Shown: piece after piece, positions 1-7,674 of the stretch
How positions within the stretch are numbered: position 1 is the stretch's first letter
Layout of the letters: each line of letters starts with the position of its first letter
Source of the DNA: Halovivax sp.
Lineage (GTDB): Archaea > Halobacteriota > Halobacteria > Halobacteriales > Natrialbaceae
Direction of reading: 5' to 3'
Assembly (NCBI GenBank): GCA_007119345.1
Contig: SKPV01000245.1
Coordinates: 1-25,598 of the forward strand
Length of the DNA stretch: 25,598 nt
Program-made: the position numbers and the translations under genes
The notes under the pieces: model-generated
What the model was told of the DNA's origin: nothing
Database searches by the model: none
What the model saw: the letters and a program-made list of their open reading frames with translations, nothing else

Positions 1-99
1 GACGACGATGACGACGATGGCCAGCCCGGCTTCGGCGTCGCCGTCGCCCTCGTCGCGCTGCTCAGCGCCGCCATGCTGGCCCTGCGCCGGCAGGACTAA
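1..99 (+). CDS. C-terminal end of a PGF-CTERM surface protein (partial)
   Basis: Frame 1 is open from the window edge to a TAA at 97-99. It encodes six Asp residues, then GQPGFG, then a hydrophobic stretch (roughly VAVALVALLSAAMLAL) and a short basic end, RRQD. This tripartite tail (PGF motif, membrane helix, Arg cluster) is the PGF-CTERM sorting signal. In haloarchaea that signal is processed by archaeosortase ArtA, which removes the tail and attaches a lipid anchor. The parent protein would therefore be a secreted, lipid-anchored cell-surface protein. The Asp run is typical of the low-complexity linker before such tails. The body and function of the protein lie outside the window. A hairpin with a T-tract follows the stop. 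Confidence 0.85.
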   Translation, partial: DDDDDDGQPGFGVAVALVALLSAAMLALRRQD

Positions 100-115
100 C
101 TGAGTAGTCGAACCA

Positions 116-155
116 TCGGAGGGCGACCTCCGACCCGTTCGCGGTTCCATTTTTT
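116..155 (+). terminator. Hairpin plus T-tract after the PGF-CTERM gene
   Basis: TCGGAGG (116-122) and CCTCCGA (127-133) form a perfect 7-bp stem closed by GCGA, a GNRA-type tetraloop. A run of six T follows at 150-155. It lies 17 nt after the stop codon at 99. Archaeal termination relies mainly on the T-tract, so the stem may serve mostly to protect the 3' end. Confidence 0.5.
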
Positions 156-342
156 GGAAGTCACGATCGATAGCGGCCGCGATGGTCGTCGCGCTCGTTT
201 CGACGCGCCCCGAACGCGCGAGCGTCGATCACGATGTCGACAGCACCACCGAGTCGACCGTCGACCGGATGGAGCGGTCGGTTTCGACGTACCACGGCGA
301 CGCCGGAAATCGAAAGACAAGCGTCAGACACGCTCCCAAACG

Positions 343-350
343 TTTATTCA
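343..350 (+). promoter_or_regulatory. TATA box of dacZ
   Basis: The AT-rich element TTTATTCA lies in GC-rich surroundings about 27-34 nt before the dacZ ATG at 377. That spacing implies a leaderless or nearly leaderless transcript. It also argues against the longer in-frame start options near 182. Confidence 0.6.
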
Positions 351-376
351 AACGGGACCAGCTTGTTAGACTATCA

Positions 377-1204
377 ATGGCCGGGTTAGACGACGTGTTC
401 GGAGACATCTACGCGAACGTCGACGCGGTCGTCCTCTTCTCGCCGAGCGGGTCCTACCACGAACGGTTCGAGGACCTCGGAGCGGACGGGGAGGACGGTC
501 TGGACGTCGTCGTCGTCGGCACGGAGAACACCGTCGGCGCCGACGCGTTCGTCGAGCTGCCGATCGACTTCGACGACGTGACAGAGCGGGTGCGGTTCGG
601 CCTCGAGGGCGCGCTGGAGCAGGGGCTGATCGAAGACGGCGACGTCCTGGCCTGCGCGACCAGCGTCTTCGGGGACAGCATCGACTCGGTGTCGCGGGTG
701 CGAGCCGACGCGGACGATCAGCTCGGCATCTACAGCCTGTTCTCGAAGGCGCGCGCGGACCCGGACGTGATCAAGGCGGTGCTCGAGGTGGCGATCAATC
801 TCGGGAAGAAAGGCCAGAAGGGTAAACCCGTCGGCGCGCTGTTCGTCGTCGGCGACGCGGGGAAGGTGATGAACAAGTCCCGGCCGCTGTCGTACAACCC
901 GTTCGAGAAGTCCCACGTTCACGTCGGCGACCCGATCGTCACCGTGATGCTGAAGGAGTTCTCGCGGCTGGACGGCGCGTTCGTCATCTCGGACTCGGGG
1001 AAGATCGTCTCCGCGTACCGCTACCTCGAGCCCTCCGCGGAGGGCGTCGACATCCCGAAGGGGCTCGGCGCGCGTCACATGGCCGCCGGGGCGATCACCC
1101 GGGACACGAACGCGATCGCGGTCGTCCTCTCCGAGAGCGACGGCCTCGTGCGCGCGTTCAAGGCCGGCGAACTGATCCTGGAGGTCGACCCGGAGGAGTA
1201 CTGA
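377..1204 (+). CDS. dacZ: Archaeal diadenylate cyclase DacZ (c-di-AMP synthase)
   Basis: 275 aa. It condenses two ATP into cyclic di-AMP, a cytosolic second messenger linked in archaea to osmotic balance. The C-terminal half is a DisA_N/DAC domain: the DGA motif is at residues 199-201 inside LDGAFVISDSGKI, and RHMAA at 233-237 corresponds to the RHxAA motif of DAC enzymes. The N-terminal half (about 1-130) is the extra domain seen in archaeal DacZ. I chose ATG 377 because a TATA box sits about 30 nt upstream and the extra residues of the longer frame look non-coding. The stop is followed 1 nt later by the ATG of a MscS-type channel (TGAGATG), so the two are surely co-transcribed. The same pairing is known in Haloferax volcanii. 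Confidence 0.93.
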   Translation: MAGLDDVFGDIYANVDAVVLFSPSGSYHERFEDLGADGEDGLDVVVVGTENTVGADAFVELPIDFDDVTERVRFGLEGALEQGLIEDGDVLACATSVFGDSIDSVSRVRADADDQLGIYSLFSKARADPDVIKAVLEVAINLGKKGQKGKPVGALFVVGDAGKVMNKSRPLSYNPFEKSHVHVGDPIVTVMLKEFSRLDGAFVISDSGKIVSAYRYLEPSAEGVDIPKGLGARHMAAGAITRDTNAIAVVLSESDGLVRAFKAGELILEVDPEEY

Positions 1205-1205
1205 G

Positions 1206-1973
1206 ATGGTCGAGTGGCAGGCGCTGGTCGAGGAGCCGGCCGTCATCGCGACCGCGGTGCTCGCGCTGGGGATCGTCATCGGCTACCTGGTGGGCAAGCT
1301 GAACAAGGAGCTGCTGACCGCCGCGGGCGTCCCCGACGCGGTGGAGGGGACGCCGTTCGAGCGCAGCGCCCAGAGCCTGGGGACGTCGACGGTGCAGATC
1401 GTCGCCCGTCTCAGCTCGTGGTTCGTCTACGGCATCGCCGCGCTCACCGCGATCCACATCGCCCAGCTGCTCGACACCGATCAGTTCTGGGCCGACGTCA
1501 CGCTCTTTCTCCCGCAGGTGTTCATCGCGATCCTCGTCCTCGTCGTCGGATTTATCGTCGCCGACAAGGCCGAGCTCGTCGTCAGCGAGTACCTCCGCAG
1601 CGTCAAGCTGCCTGAGGCGTCGCTGATCCCGAAGGTCGTCAAGTACTCGCTGCTGTACGTCGTCATCCTCATCGCGCTCGCCCAGGTCGGCGTCCAGGTC
1701 CTGGCGCTGATGATCCTGCTCACGGTCTACGCCGCCGGCCTCGTCATCGTCGGCACGTTCGCGTTCAAGGACTTTCTCGTCTCGAGCGCGGTCGGCATCT
1801 ACCTGCTGTTGAACCAGCCGTACGGGATCGGCGACCGGGTCCGCATCGGCGACCGGTCGGGGATCGTCCAGGAGGTCGACCTCTTCGTCACCACCATCGA
1901 GAGCGACTCCGAGGAGTACGTGATCCCGAACCGGCAGGTGTTCGACGAAGGGATCGTGAAGATCCGGGACTGA
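1206..1973 (+). CDS. MscS-family small-conductance mechanosensitive channel
   Basis: 255 aa integral membrane protein. Hydrophobic segments are visible at about 11-31, 71-90, 98-118, 145-163 and 165-185. The last is followed by the MscS beta domain (about 200-255) with the GIGDRVRIGDRSGIVQEVDLF pattern and an IPNRQVF motif. It ends just after this domain, so it lacks the C-terminal alpha/beta cage of E. coli MscS. It is expected to release solutes or ions on membrane tension. The start is 1 nt after the dacZ stop, which indicates translational coupling. With dacZ upstream, an osmotic-stress role tied to c-di-AMP is a reasonable inference, but no ligand-binding domain is visible. Confidence 0.88.
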   Translation: MVEWQALVEEPAVIATAVLALGIVIGYLVGKLNKELLTAAGVPDAVEGTPFERSAQSLGTSTVQIVARLSSWFVYGIAALTAIHIAQLLDTDQFWADVTLFLPQVFIAILVLVVGFIVADKAELVVSEYLRSVKLPEASLIPKVVKYSLLYVVILIALAQVGVQVLALMILLTVYAAGLVIVGTFAFKDFLVSSAVGIYLLLNQPYGIGDRVRIGDRSGIVQEVDLFVTTIESDSEEYVIPNRQVFDEGIVKIRD

Positions 1974-1988
1974 CCGGTCGGGCCGGTC
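1972..1988. terminator. Inverted repeat between convergent mscS-like and udp genes
   Basis: GACCGG (1972-1977) and CCGGTC (1983-1988) form a 6-bp stem with a 5-nt loop, starting inside the channel stop codon. The two convergent genes are only 25 bp apart. No T-tract is present, so a terminator role is tentative. Confidence 0.3.
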
Positions 1989-1998
1989 GAGGAGTCGA

Positions 1999-2838
1999 TC
2001 AGATCGACAACCCGGCGTGCCAGCGGTCGACGCCGGCGTCGCGTTTCGCCTCGTCCATTCGGGCGAGCAGGTGCGCGGCCAGCGAGGCGGTTTCGGCCGC
2101 CCTGGACTCGCCGGTCACCGCGAACTCGCCGCCGTGGCGATCCGCGTAGACGGTACAGACGGCCCCGGCGCGGAGGCCGTAGACGTTCGCGAGCGTGAGG
2201 ATCGCGCTCGCTTCCATCTCGAAGTTGACCACGTTGGCCGCGGCGAGGGTGTCGACCAGTTCGTCCGCACCGGCGGCCTCGAAGCCTTCGAAGCCGGGCC
2301 GACCCTGGCCGGCGTAGAACGAATCCGTGCTCGCCGTGAGACCCGTGTGATAGTCGTAGCCGAGTCGCTCCGCGGCCGCCACGAGCGCCGAGACGACCTC
2401 GTAATCCGCCACGGCGGGATACTCCTCGCGGACGTACTCGTCGCTGGTCCCCTCCTGGCGGACGCCCCCGGTCGTGATGATCAGGTCGCCCACGGAGACC
2501 GCCGGATCGATCGCCCCGCACGAGCCGACGCGGATGAAGGTGTTCGCACCCACGCGCGCGAGTTCCTCCACGGCGATCGCCGCGGACGGGCTCCCGATCC
2601 CCGTCGAGGTGACCGACAGCGGCGTCCCCTCGTAGGTGCCGGTGGCGGTCCGGTACTCGCGGTGGTGAGCCACCTCCTCGCCCTCGTCCCAGCAGTCGAC
2701 GACCTTGTCGACCCGTTCCGGGTTCCCCGGGAGGAGGACGGCGTCGGCGACGTCGCCGGGGCCGACCTCGAGGTGGTACTGGACGTCGGCGTTCGGATCC
2801 TCGCTGTTCGCCCGTGGTTCGTCTCGGTCACCGGTCAT
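1999..2838 (-). CDS. udp: Uridine phosphorylase (nucleoside phosphorylase family)
   Basis: 279 aa, NP-I phosphorylase fold. It cleaves uridine with phosphate to uracil and ribose 1-phosphate. Visible motifs are GIGSPS (80-85) and RVGSCG (103-108) for phosphate and ribose, and NFEMEAS (205-211), the metal/ribose-binding signature of the family. ATG at 2838 is preferred over the 149-codon longer frame because it sits about 30 nt from a TATA box shared with the divergent DUF488 gene, and the upstream part is antisense to that gene. cdd lies nearby on the same strand, so cytidine can be deaminated to uridine and then phosphorolysed. Purine nucleoside specificity cannot be fully excluded, but the length and the neighbour favour uridine. 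Confidence 0.88.
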   Translation of the reverse strand: MTGDRDEPRANSEDPNADVQYHLEVGPGDVADAVLLPGNPERVDKVVDCWDEGEEVAHHREYRTATGTYEGTPLSVTSTGIGSPSAAIAVEELARVGANTFIRVGSCGAIDPAVSVGDLIITTGGVRQEGTSDEYVREEYPAVADYEVVSALVAAAERLGYDYHTGLTASTDSFYAGQGRPGFEGFEAAGADELVDTLAAANVVNFEMEASAILTLANVYGLRAGAVCTVYADRHGGEFAVTGESRAAETASLAAHLLARMDEAKRDAGVDRWHAGLSI

Positions 2839-2863
2839 TAGGCGGGACGGTTCTCGGGCCAGT

Positions 2864-2873
2864 GGTATATACC
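2864..2873. promoter_or_regulatory. Palindromic TATA element shared by udp and DUF488 gene
   Basis: GGTATATACC is a perfect 10-bp palindrome in the 57-bp gap between two divergent genes. Its centre is about 28 nt from the ATG at 2896 and about 30 nt from the ATG at 2838. It can therefore serve as a leaderless TATA box in both directions. No other AT-rich element is present in the gap. Confidence 0.6.
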
Positions 2874-2895
2874 TGCCCCGGCCAAAGGGACGGTG

Positions 2896-3324
2896 ATGGG
2901 CGGAACGCTCCACGACACGTACGTGGCCGCGCTCCAGCACGGCCTGGCCGACCTGCCCGAGGACGCGACGCGCGTCGGCGTCGTGCGTACGCCGACGGCC
3001 TGGTTCCACGGGGTCGTCGACGAGAACGTGCCGGCGCTCGGCCCGCCGACGGGACTCCTCGAGGAGACCAAACGCGCGAAGGAGGACCTGAAGCGTCGGG
3101 GAATCTGCGACGAGGAGGCCCACAACGCCGCCTGGGAGCGGGTCGACTTCGGCGACCGGTACCGAACGTACCTCGCGGAATCGGCGGCCGCTCGCGGGGC
3201 CGCCGACGCGCTCTCGGCGCGCCTCGCCGACGGCGAGACGCTGGCGCTCGTCTGCTACGAGAACACGGCGAAAAAGCGGTGCCACCGGACGATACTCGCG
3301 CGAGCGCTCACCGACGGGGGCTGA
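2896..3324 (+). CDS. DUF488 family protein
   Basis: 142 aa cytosolic protein of the DUF488 family, function unknown. The C-terminal part contains the family hallmark, a strand ending LVCYENTAKKRCHRTIL (a CYE...CHR pattern with two conserved cysteines). An AHNAAWERVDFGDRYRTYL segment in the middle is also typical. It starts at ATG 2896 (GTG 2893 in frame is also possible), about 28 nt from the palindromic TATA. It is divergent from udp and stands between udp and cdd, though on the opposite strand. The conserved cysteines suggest redox or metal chemistry, but no activity can be assigned from sequence. Confidence 0.8.
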   Translation: MGGTLHDTYVAALQHGLADLPEDATRVGVVRTPTAWFHGVVDENVPALGPPTGLLEETKRAKEDLKRRGICDEEAHNAAWERVDFGDRYRTYLAESAAARGAADALSARLADGETLALVCYENTAKKRCHRTILARALTDGG

Positions 3325-3348
3325 CCGGGCCGACGGGCGCTCGACCCG

Positions 3349-3741
3349 TCACTCCAGCATCTCCCGGTCGATCGGCCTCGGCAACAGCTCGCCGAGCGTG
3401 TACTCCGTCGGTGGTTCTCCGTCCCCCTCGTCGCAGACGACGACGAGATCGTCGTCGCAGAATTCGGCCAGGGTCTGGCGGCACATCCCGCAGGGAGTCA
3501 CGCCGTCCCGTCGGTTCGAGCTCACGGCGATCCGGACGAAGTCGCGCTGGCCCGCCGTCACGGCCTTCGAGATCGCCACCTCCTCCGCGTGGAGGCTGTT
3601 GCTGTAGTTCGCGTTCTCGAGGTTGCAGCCGACGTAGACCGAGCCGTCGGCGACCTCGAGCGCGGCGCCGACGCGGTACCCGGAGTACGGGACGTGCGCG
3701 GCGGACTGGATCTCGCGGGCCGCCTCGATGAGGTCGTCCAT
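3349..3741 (-). CDS. cdd: Cytidine deaminase
   Basis: 130 aa, the length of homotetrameric cytidine deaminases. It hydrolyses cytidine or deoxycytidine to uridine or deoxyuridine. The active site is visible: HAE at 51-53 (first zinc ligand and the glutamate proton shuttle) and PCGMC at 83-87 (two Cys zinc ligands). VPYSGYRVGAAL near the N-terminus and the ENANYSNS stretch match the substrate-binding strands. The first zinc ligand is His, as in dimeric enzymes, while tetrameric enzymes of this size usually have Cys. I chose ATG 3741 because the 32 extra codons of the longer frame do not resemble the family. It works with udp in pyrimidine salvage. A tandem array begins about 48 bp upstream. 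Confidence 0.92.
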   Translation of the reverse strand: MDDLIEAAREIQSAAHVPYSGYRVGAALEVADGSVYVGCNLENANYSNSLHAEEVAISKAVTAGQRDFVRIAVSSNRRDGVTPCGMCRQTLAEFCDDDLVVVCDEGDGEPPTEYTLGELLPRPIDREMLE

Positions 3742-3788
3742 GGGCCGCGGTTCGACGAGAAGGGGCAAGTAGCCGTCGGAAAAGCGCC

Positions 3789-3985
3789 CCCCATCGAGTC
3801 TCGTCGAGGTCGGAGTCCGATGCTCATCGAAGCCCATCGACGTCCGATCGGATCCCCATCGTAGCGCGACGAGATCGGGCTCGGATCCCCATCGACCCGC
3901 ATCGAGGTCAGGGTCGGGCCCCCATCGTAGCGTATCGACGGTAGGCTCGGATGCCCATCGAGTCGCGTCGAAGTCGGATACCTCG
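3789..3985. repeat. Degenerate 33-bp tandem array between caiB-like gene and cdd
   Basis: Units begin with CCCATCG and end in TCGGATC or a close variant. Three consecutive 33-bp units (about 3857-3955) are followed by a partial one, and earlier units at about 3789-3856 include one shortened copy. Divergence between copies is high, so the array looks old. It fills most of the gap between the caiB-like stop (3994) and the cdd start (3741). There are no unique spacers, so it is not a CRISPR array. Confidence 0.75.
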
Positions 3986-3993
3986 CGGAGCGC

Positions 3994-5145
3994 TCAGTCC
4001 TCGACGAGCGTATCGATCTCGGCCGGATCGAGACCGACCGCGTCGAGAACCTCGACGGTGTGCTCGCCGTGGCCGGGAACGTCGTCCGCCGCCGCGGAGT
4101 CGCGGCCGTTCGCGCCGACGGCCGAATCCGGCCACCCCGCCCCGACGAGCGCGTCGCGCGCGCTCACCTGCGGGTGGTCGAGCGCTTCGGCGGGAGTGAG
4201 CACCGGCTCGACGGGCACCTCGGGATCCCCGAGCGCGACCCACTCCTCGCGGGTTCGACTCGCGAAGATCGCCGCCAGCTCCTCGCCCAGTGCCGCTCGC
4301 TCCGCCTCGTCGACCGTCCCCACCGCGGCGTGGGCGTCCCGAAGGTCCGGCCGATCGACCGCGTCGCAGAACGCCCGCCAGAAGCGCGGCTCCAGCGCGG
4401 CGAACGTCACGTACCGACCGTCCGCCGCCTCGTAGACGTCGTACCACGGAAGTCCGCCGGTGAGCGGCGTCGCGCCCGGACGAGGATCGGCTCCGGCGGC
4501 GGCGGGTGCGGTCACGGGCAGCGAGAAGGAGAGCAGGGTCTCGAGCATCGAGAGGTCGACGAACGTTCCGGTACCGTCCCCGAGCTCGCGGGAGCAGAGT
4601 CCGGAGACGATCGCGAACGCCGCCATCGCGCCGCTCGCGACGTCGGCGACGGGGTAGCCGGGAATCCTGGGCGCCTCGTCCGCGTCGCGCCGGGTCATCT
4701 CGAGCAACCCGGCGAGACCGACGTAGTTGAGGTCGTGGCCGGCACGGTCCCGGTAAGGCCCGTCCTGGCCGTACGCGCTGAGCGAACAGTAGACGAGCGA
4801 CGGGTGCTCGGCGCGGACGGTCTCGGGATCCACGCCGAGGCGGTCGACGACGCCGGGACGAAATCCCTCGATCAGCACGTCGGCGTCGTCCAGCAAGCGA
4901 TCGAACGCCGCGCGGCCGTCGTCGTCGGTGAGGTCGAGGGCGACGCTCCGTTTGCCGCGGTTCAGCGCGGCGAACAGGGCGCCGTGGCCGTCGTCGGTCG
5001 TCGGCGGCAGAAATCGAGCGTAATCGACGGTGTCCGGCGGTTCGACCCGGATCACGTCCGCGCCGAGGTCGGCGAGCAGCCGCGTCGCGTACGGTCCCGG
5101 CAAGAGGCGGGTGAGGTCGATGACGCGCACGTCGTCGAGGCGCAT
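3994..5145 (-). CDS. CaiB/BaiF family (class III) CoA transferase
   Basis: 383 aa. Class III CoA transferases move CoA between carboxylic acids; alpha-methylacyl-CoA racemases share the fold. The N-terminal segment (VRVIDLTRLLPGPYATRLLADLGADVIRVE) is the typical CoA-binding start. NRGKRSVALDLTDDDGRAAFDRLL and VLIEGFRPGVVDRLG follow. The catalytic Asp is expected in RAGHDLNYVGLAGLL at about residue 165. ATG 5145 fits the family start; an in-frame GTG lies two codons upstream. The presence of GHDLNY and the racemase-like compact length leave both transferase and alpha-methylacyl-CoA racemase possible; the substrate is unknown. It stands alone between two tandem arrays. Any link to the PHA genes is only suggestive. 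Confidence 0.85.
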   Translation of the reverse strand: MRLDDVRVIDLTRLLPGPYATRLLADLGADVIRVEPPDTVDYARFLPPTTDDGHGALFAALNRGKRSVALDLTDDDGRAAFDRLLDDADVLIEGFRPGVVDRLGVDPETVRAEHPSLVYCSLSAYGQDGPYRDRAGHDLNYVGLAGLLEMTRRDADEAPRIPGYPVADVASGAMAAFAIVSGLCSRELGDGTGTFVDLSMLETLLSFSLPVTAPAAAGADPRPGATPLTGGLPWYDVYEAADGRYVTFAALEPRFWRAFCDAVDRPDLRDAHAAVGTVDEAERAALGEELAAIFASRTREEWVALGDPEVPVEPVLTPAEALDHPQVSARDALVGAGWPDSAVGANGRDSAAADDVPGHGEHTVEVLDAVGLDPAEIDTLVED

Positions 5146-5203
5146 GTCCACGGCGACGCTCGCGGCGCACTTGAATCCGCGCGCCGACGTCGGACGAACG
5201 GCC

Positions 5204-5388
5204 GTTCCGACGACTCACTGGGTTCGACGACTCACGGGTTCCGACGACTCACTGGGTTCGACGACTCGCGGGTTCCGACGACTCACTGGGTTCGACGACG
5301 CACGGGTTCCGACGACTCACTGGGTTCGACGACTCACGGGTTCCGACGACTCGCGGGTTCCGACGGCTCACGGGTTCCGGCGACTCAC
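5204..5388. repeat. 17-bp minisatellite with 34-bp higher-order repeat
   Basis: A head-to-tail run of one partial and ten full 17-bp monomers of two types, A (TGGGTTCGACGACTCAC) and B (GGGTTCCGACGACTCAC). After the partial B at 5204, full units from 5219 read A-B-A-B-A-B-A-B-B-B, so the main repeat is a 34-bp AB dimer that breaks down to B-only at the 3' side. Copies differ by 0-2 bases, so expansion was recent. It occupies most of the gap between the phosphohexomutase stop and the caiB-like start. Confidence 0.92.
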
Positions 5389-5420
5389 GGTCGGGCGCAC
5401 GGCAACGCTCGAGGGGGCGG

Positions 5421-6824
5421 TCAGGACGCCGCGTCGACGGCCGCTTCGATCTCGCCGCGAGCCTCCGAAACGAGCGCCTCGACGTCGTCGCTCTCGGCGT
5501 ACAGCCTGACGTACGGCTCCGTCCCGCTCGGGCGGACGAGGAGCCACGAGGCGTCGGGGAACTCGAGGCGGATCCCGTAATCGGTATCGACCGACACGTC
5601 GTCGAAGCGATCGGGGAGCGCGGTCTCGAGGTGATCCATCGACCCCACCTTCGCGTCGTCGGGGCAGGGGACGCTCACCTTGCGGTACGGTCGTTCGGTG
5701 ACGGGCTCGCGCAGCGTCTCGACGTCGCCGGCCCGGGCGACGAGCGCGGCGACGACCGCCGCGCTCGCGACGCCGTCGATCCAGCCGCCGAACGCGGGGT
5801 GGACGTGCTTCCACGGTTCGGCCGCGAAGACCACCGCCGTCTCCTGACCCGCCCCGTTTCGCACGCGCGACATCCCTTCGTGGAGCGCCCCCAGGCGAAC
5901 CCGCTCGACGCGGCCGCCGGCCGCGCGGACGCGCTCGTCGATCCGCGCGGACGCGTTGGGCGTCGTCACCACGACGGGGTCGTCGACGGTCGCGGTTCGG
6001 ACGTAGCGCTCTGCGACCACCGCCAGGACGGTGTCCTCGTGGACCGGCTCGCCGTTCGGGCCGAGCGCGACGAGCCGGTCGGCGTCCCCGTCCTGGGCCA
6101 GCCCGAGATCGTACGATCCGGTCTCGAGAAAGCGCGACAGGTCGGTGAGCGTCTCCGGCGTCGGCTTGCTCTCGCGCGCCGGGAAGTGGCCGTCGACGTT
6201 CGCGTTGAGCGCGACGACGTCCGCTCCGAGTCGGTCGAGCACCTGCGGCGTCGCGAGGCCGCCGACGCCCGTGCCGCAGTCGACCGCGATCGAGAGCCCC
6301 GCGAGCGGACGGTCGGGGTCCGGCGTTCGGTCGCTCCCCGCGTCCCGCGGGGCGTCGCGGAACGCCTCGCGAACGTACGTCTCGACCGCCCGACGGTACC
6401 GCGAGAGGACGGTCTCCCGGTCGACGACGCCCCACCGATCCCAGTCGGCGAGCGCGGGTTCTTCGACGCCGGCCTCGACCGCTCGCTCGGCGGCGCGGTC
6501 GTACTCGACCCCGTCGACGAACAGTTTGATGCCGTTATCGGTCGGCGGATTGTGACTCGCCGTGATCATGAGCCCGCGCCGACCCCGCGAGGCGTGGGCC
6601 AGCGCGGGGGTCGGTACCCGCCCGACCCGGCGGACGTTCGCCCCGGCGCTCGCGAGGCCCGCCGTCGCCGCCGCGGCGAGGGCCTGACTCGTCTCTCGAC
6701 CGTCGATGCCGACGACGAACGAAGCGCCGGGCTCGCCGGCGGCCTGTCCGACCGCCAGCGCGAGCGACGGCGTCACCCGGTCGCCGACGGGCCCGCGGAT
6801 GCCCGCCGTGCCGAACAGCGTCAT
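5421..6824 (-). CDS. Phosphohexomutase (phosphomannomutase/phosphoglucosamine mutase family)
   Basis: 467 aa alpha-D-phosphohexomutase. Such enzymes move a phosphate between C1 and C6 of hexoses, feeding glycosylation or cell-surface sugar synthesis. All four domains are present: MTLFGTAGIRG at the start, the phosphoserine loop TASHNPPTDNGIK (Ser90), the Mg loop DGDADR (245-250) and the phosphate-binding RPSGTEP (431-437). The sugar-selecting loop, usually GE(x)SG, reads AAEPWKH near 335-340, so the substrate cannot be assigned by the usual rule. ATG 6824 gives the canonical family start; the seven extra upstream residues are unlikely. A weak TATA-like CTACTTAG lies about 25-30 nt upstream. 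It is separated from phaJ/maoC by 62 bp on the same strand. Confidence 0.87.
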   Translation of the reverse strand: MTLFGTAGIRGPVGDRVTPSLALAVGQAAGEPGASFVVGIDGRETSQALAAAATAGLASAGANVRRVGRVPTPALAHASRGRRGLMITASHNPPTDNGIKLFVDGVEYDRAAERAVEAGVEEPALADWDRWGVVDRETVLSRYRRAVETYVREAFRDAPRDAGSDRTPDPDRPLAGLSIAVDCGTGVGGLATPQVLDRLGADVVALNANVDGHFPARESKPTPETLTDLSRFLETGSYDLGLAQDGDADRLVALGPNGEPVHEDTVLAVVAERYVRTATVDDPVVVTTPNASARIDERVRAAGGRVERVRLGALHEGMSRVRNGAGQETAVVFAAEPWKHVHPAFGGWIDGVASAAVVAALVARAGDVETLREPVTERPYRKVSVPCPDDAKVGSMDHLETALPDRFDDVSVDTDYGIRLEFPDASWLLVRPSGTEPYVRLYAESDDVEALVSEARGEIEAAVDAAS

Positions 6825-6886
6825 GGGTGGCGCTTCCGCGAGCAACTACTTAGGCCCACTGGACCCCCGGCCAGTGGCGACGATCG

Positions 6887-7522
6887 TTACGCGTCGGGCA
6901 TTCGATCGACGAGCACGACGGCCTCGCCGTCGACGACGATGGCGTCGTCGTCCTCGTCGCGAATAACCGTCTCGAGGCGGAACTGGCCGTCGCCGAGGTC
7001 TTCGACGATCTCGACGCGGGCGGAGACGCGATCGCCGATGGCGACCGGCGCCCGGAACTGGAGGTCCTGTGAGAGGTAGACGGTCACGCCCGGCAGTCGG
7101 GCGAGGGCCGCGCTGATGAGTCCCGAGACGAGCGTCCCGTGGGCGATCCGCCCGCCGAACCGCGTCCCGCTGGCGAACTCCTCGTCCAGGTGCAGCCGGT
7201 TCGTGTCGCCGCTCACGCTGGCGAACAGGCGGACGTCTTCGTCCGTGATCGTCTTCTCGAACGTGACGGCGTCACCGACCTCGAGGTCGGCTGCGTCGTC
7301 GCCGCTGCGGTCGAACTCCCAGTCGCCGCGGGAGTACTCGAGCGACGGGATCGCCGGAGCCCGGGCCTCCTCCTCGCACGAGGCGGCGTCGACGGGAGCG
7401 AACATCGCGGAGACGGCCGCCCGGTTGGCGGCGGTCGCACCGTGCAGGAAACTGCTGGCCATCGACGCCCACGCGTTCGTCACGGTCCTGAGATTGGTCC
7501 CCCCGGCGGGTTGCTGCGTCAT
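6887..7522 (-). CDS. phaJ: MaoC-type (R)-specific enoyl-CoA hydratase, PhaJ-like
   Basis: 211 aa. A hot-dog fold hydratase that would convert 2-enoyl-CoA from beta-oxidation to (R)-3-hydroxyacyl-CoA for the PHA synthase. The hydratase-2 signature is visible as ASVSGDTNRLHLDEEFA (catalytic Asp106 and His111), followed by GRIAHGTLVSGLISAAL. The first about 75 residues are an extension ahead of the MaoC domain, less conserved and Ala-rich. It is divergent from phaR and shares a 576-bp gap with it. In Haloferax and Haloarcula a maoC gene also stands at this edge of the pha cluster, which supports the assignment. An ATG at 7522 with GGTTATCA on the opposite strand (TGATAACC) about 25 nt upstream gives a short or absent leader. 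Confidence 0.88.
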   Translation of the reverse strand: MTQQPAGGTNLRTVTNAWASMASSFLHGATAANRAAVSAMFAPVDAASCEEEARAPAIPSLEYSRGDWEFDRSGDDAADLEVGDAVTFEKTITDEDVRLFASVSGDTNRLHLDEEFASGTRFGGRIAHGTLVSGLISAALARLPGVTVYLSQDLQFRAPVAIGDRVSARVEIVEDLGDGQFRLETVIRDEDDDAIVVDGEAVVLVDRMPDA

Positions 7523-7674
7523 GTAGTTGGCCTTGGGAGGTCGCGGTTATCAGTTCTTCGGCTCGTGAAACGAAACGTTTCCTCGACGAAACGATGGTAA
7601 TGGAAGGTTGTGCTTCCGAAACACTGTTTCCGAACGGAAACGTCGAGCGCTCGCGCGGGCGCTCGAAACTCGAC

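Noticed and set aside
5204..5388. CRISPR array
   Set aside because: Units are contiguous without spacers, and no cas gene is nearby. The same applies to the arrays at 17.9 and 25.3 kb.
5030..5580. Long repetitive plus-strand frames (TTHWVRRLTGSDD type) over the 17-bp array
   Set aside because: Shadow of the array plus antisense of caiB-like and phosphohexomutase genes. The 17-bp unit cycles through all frames, so the apparent protein repeat is 34 residues and only reflects the DNA repeat.
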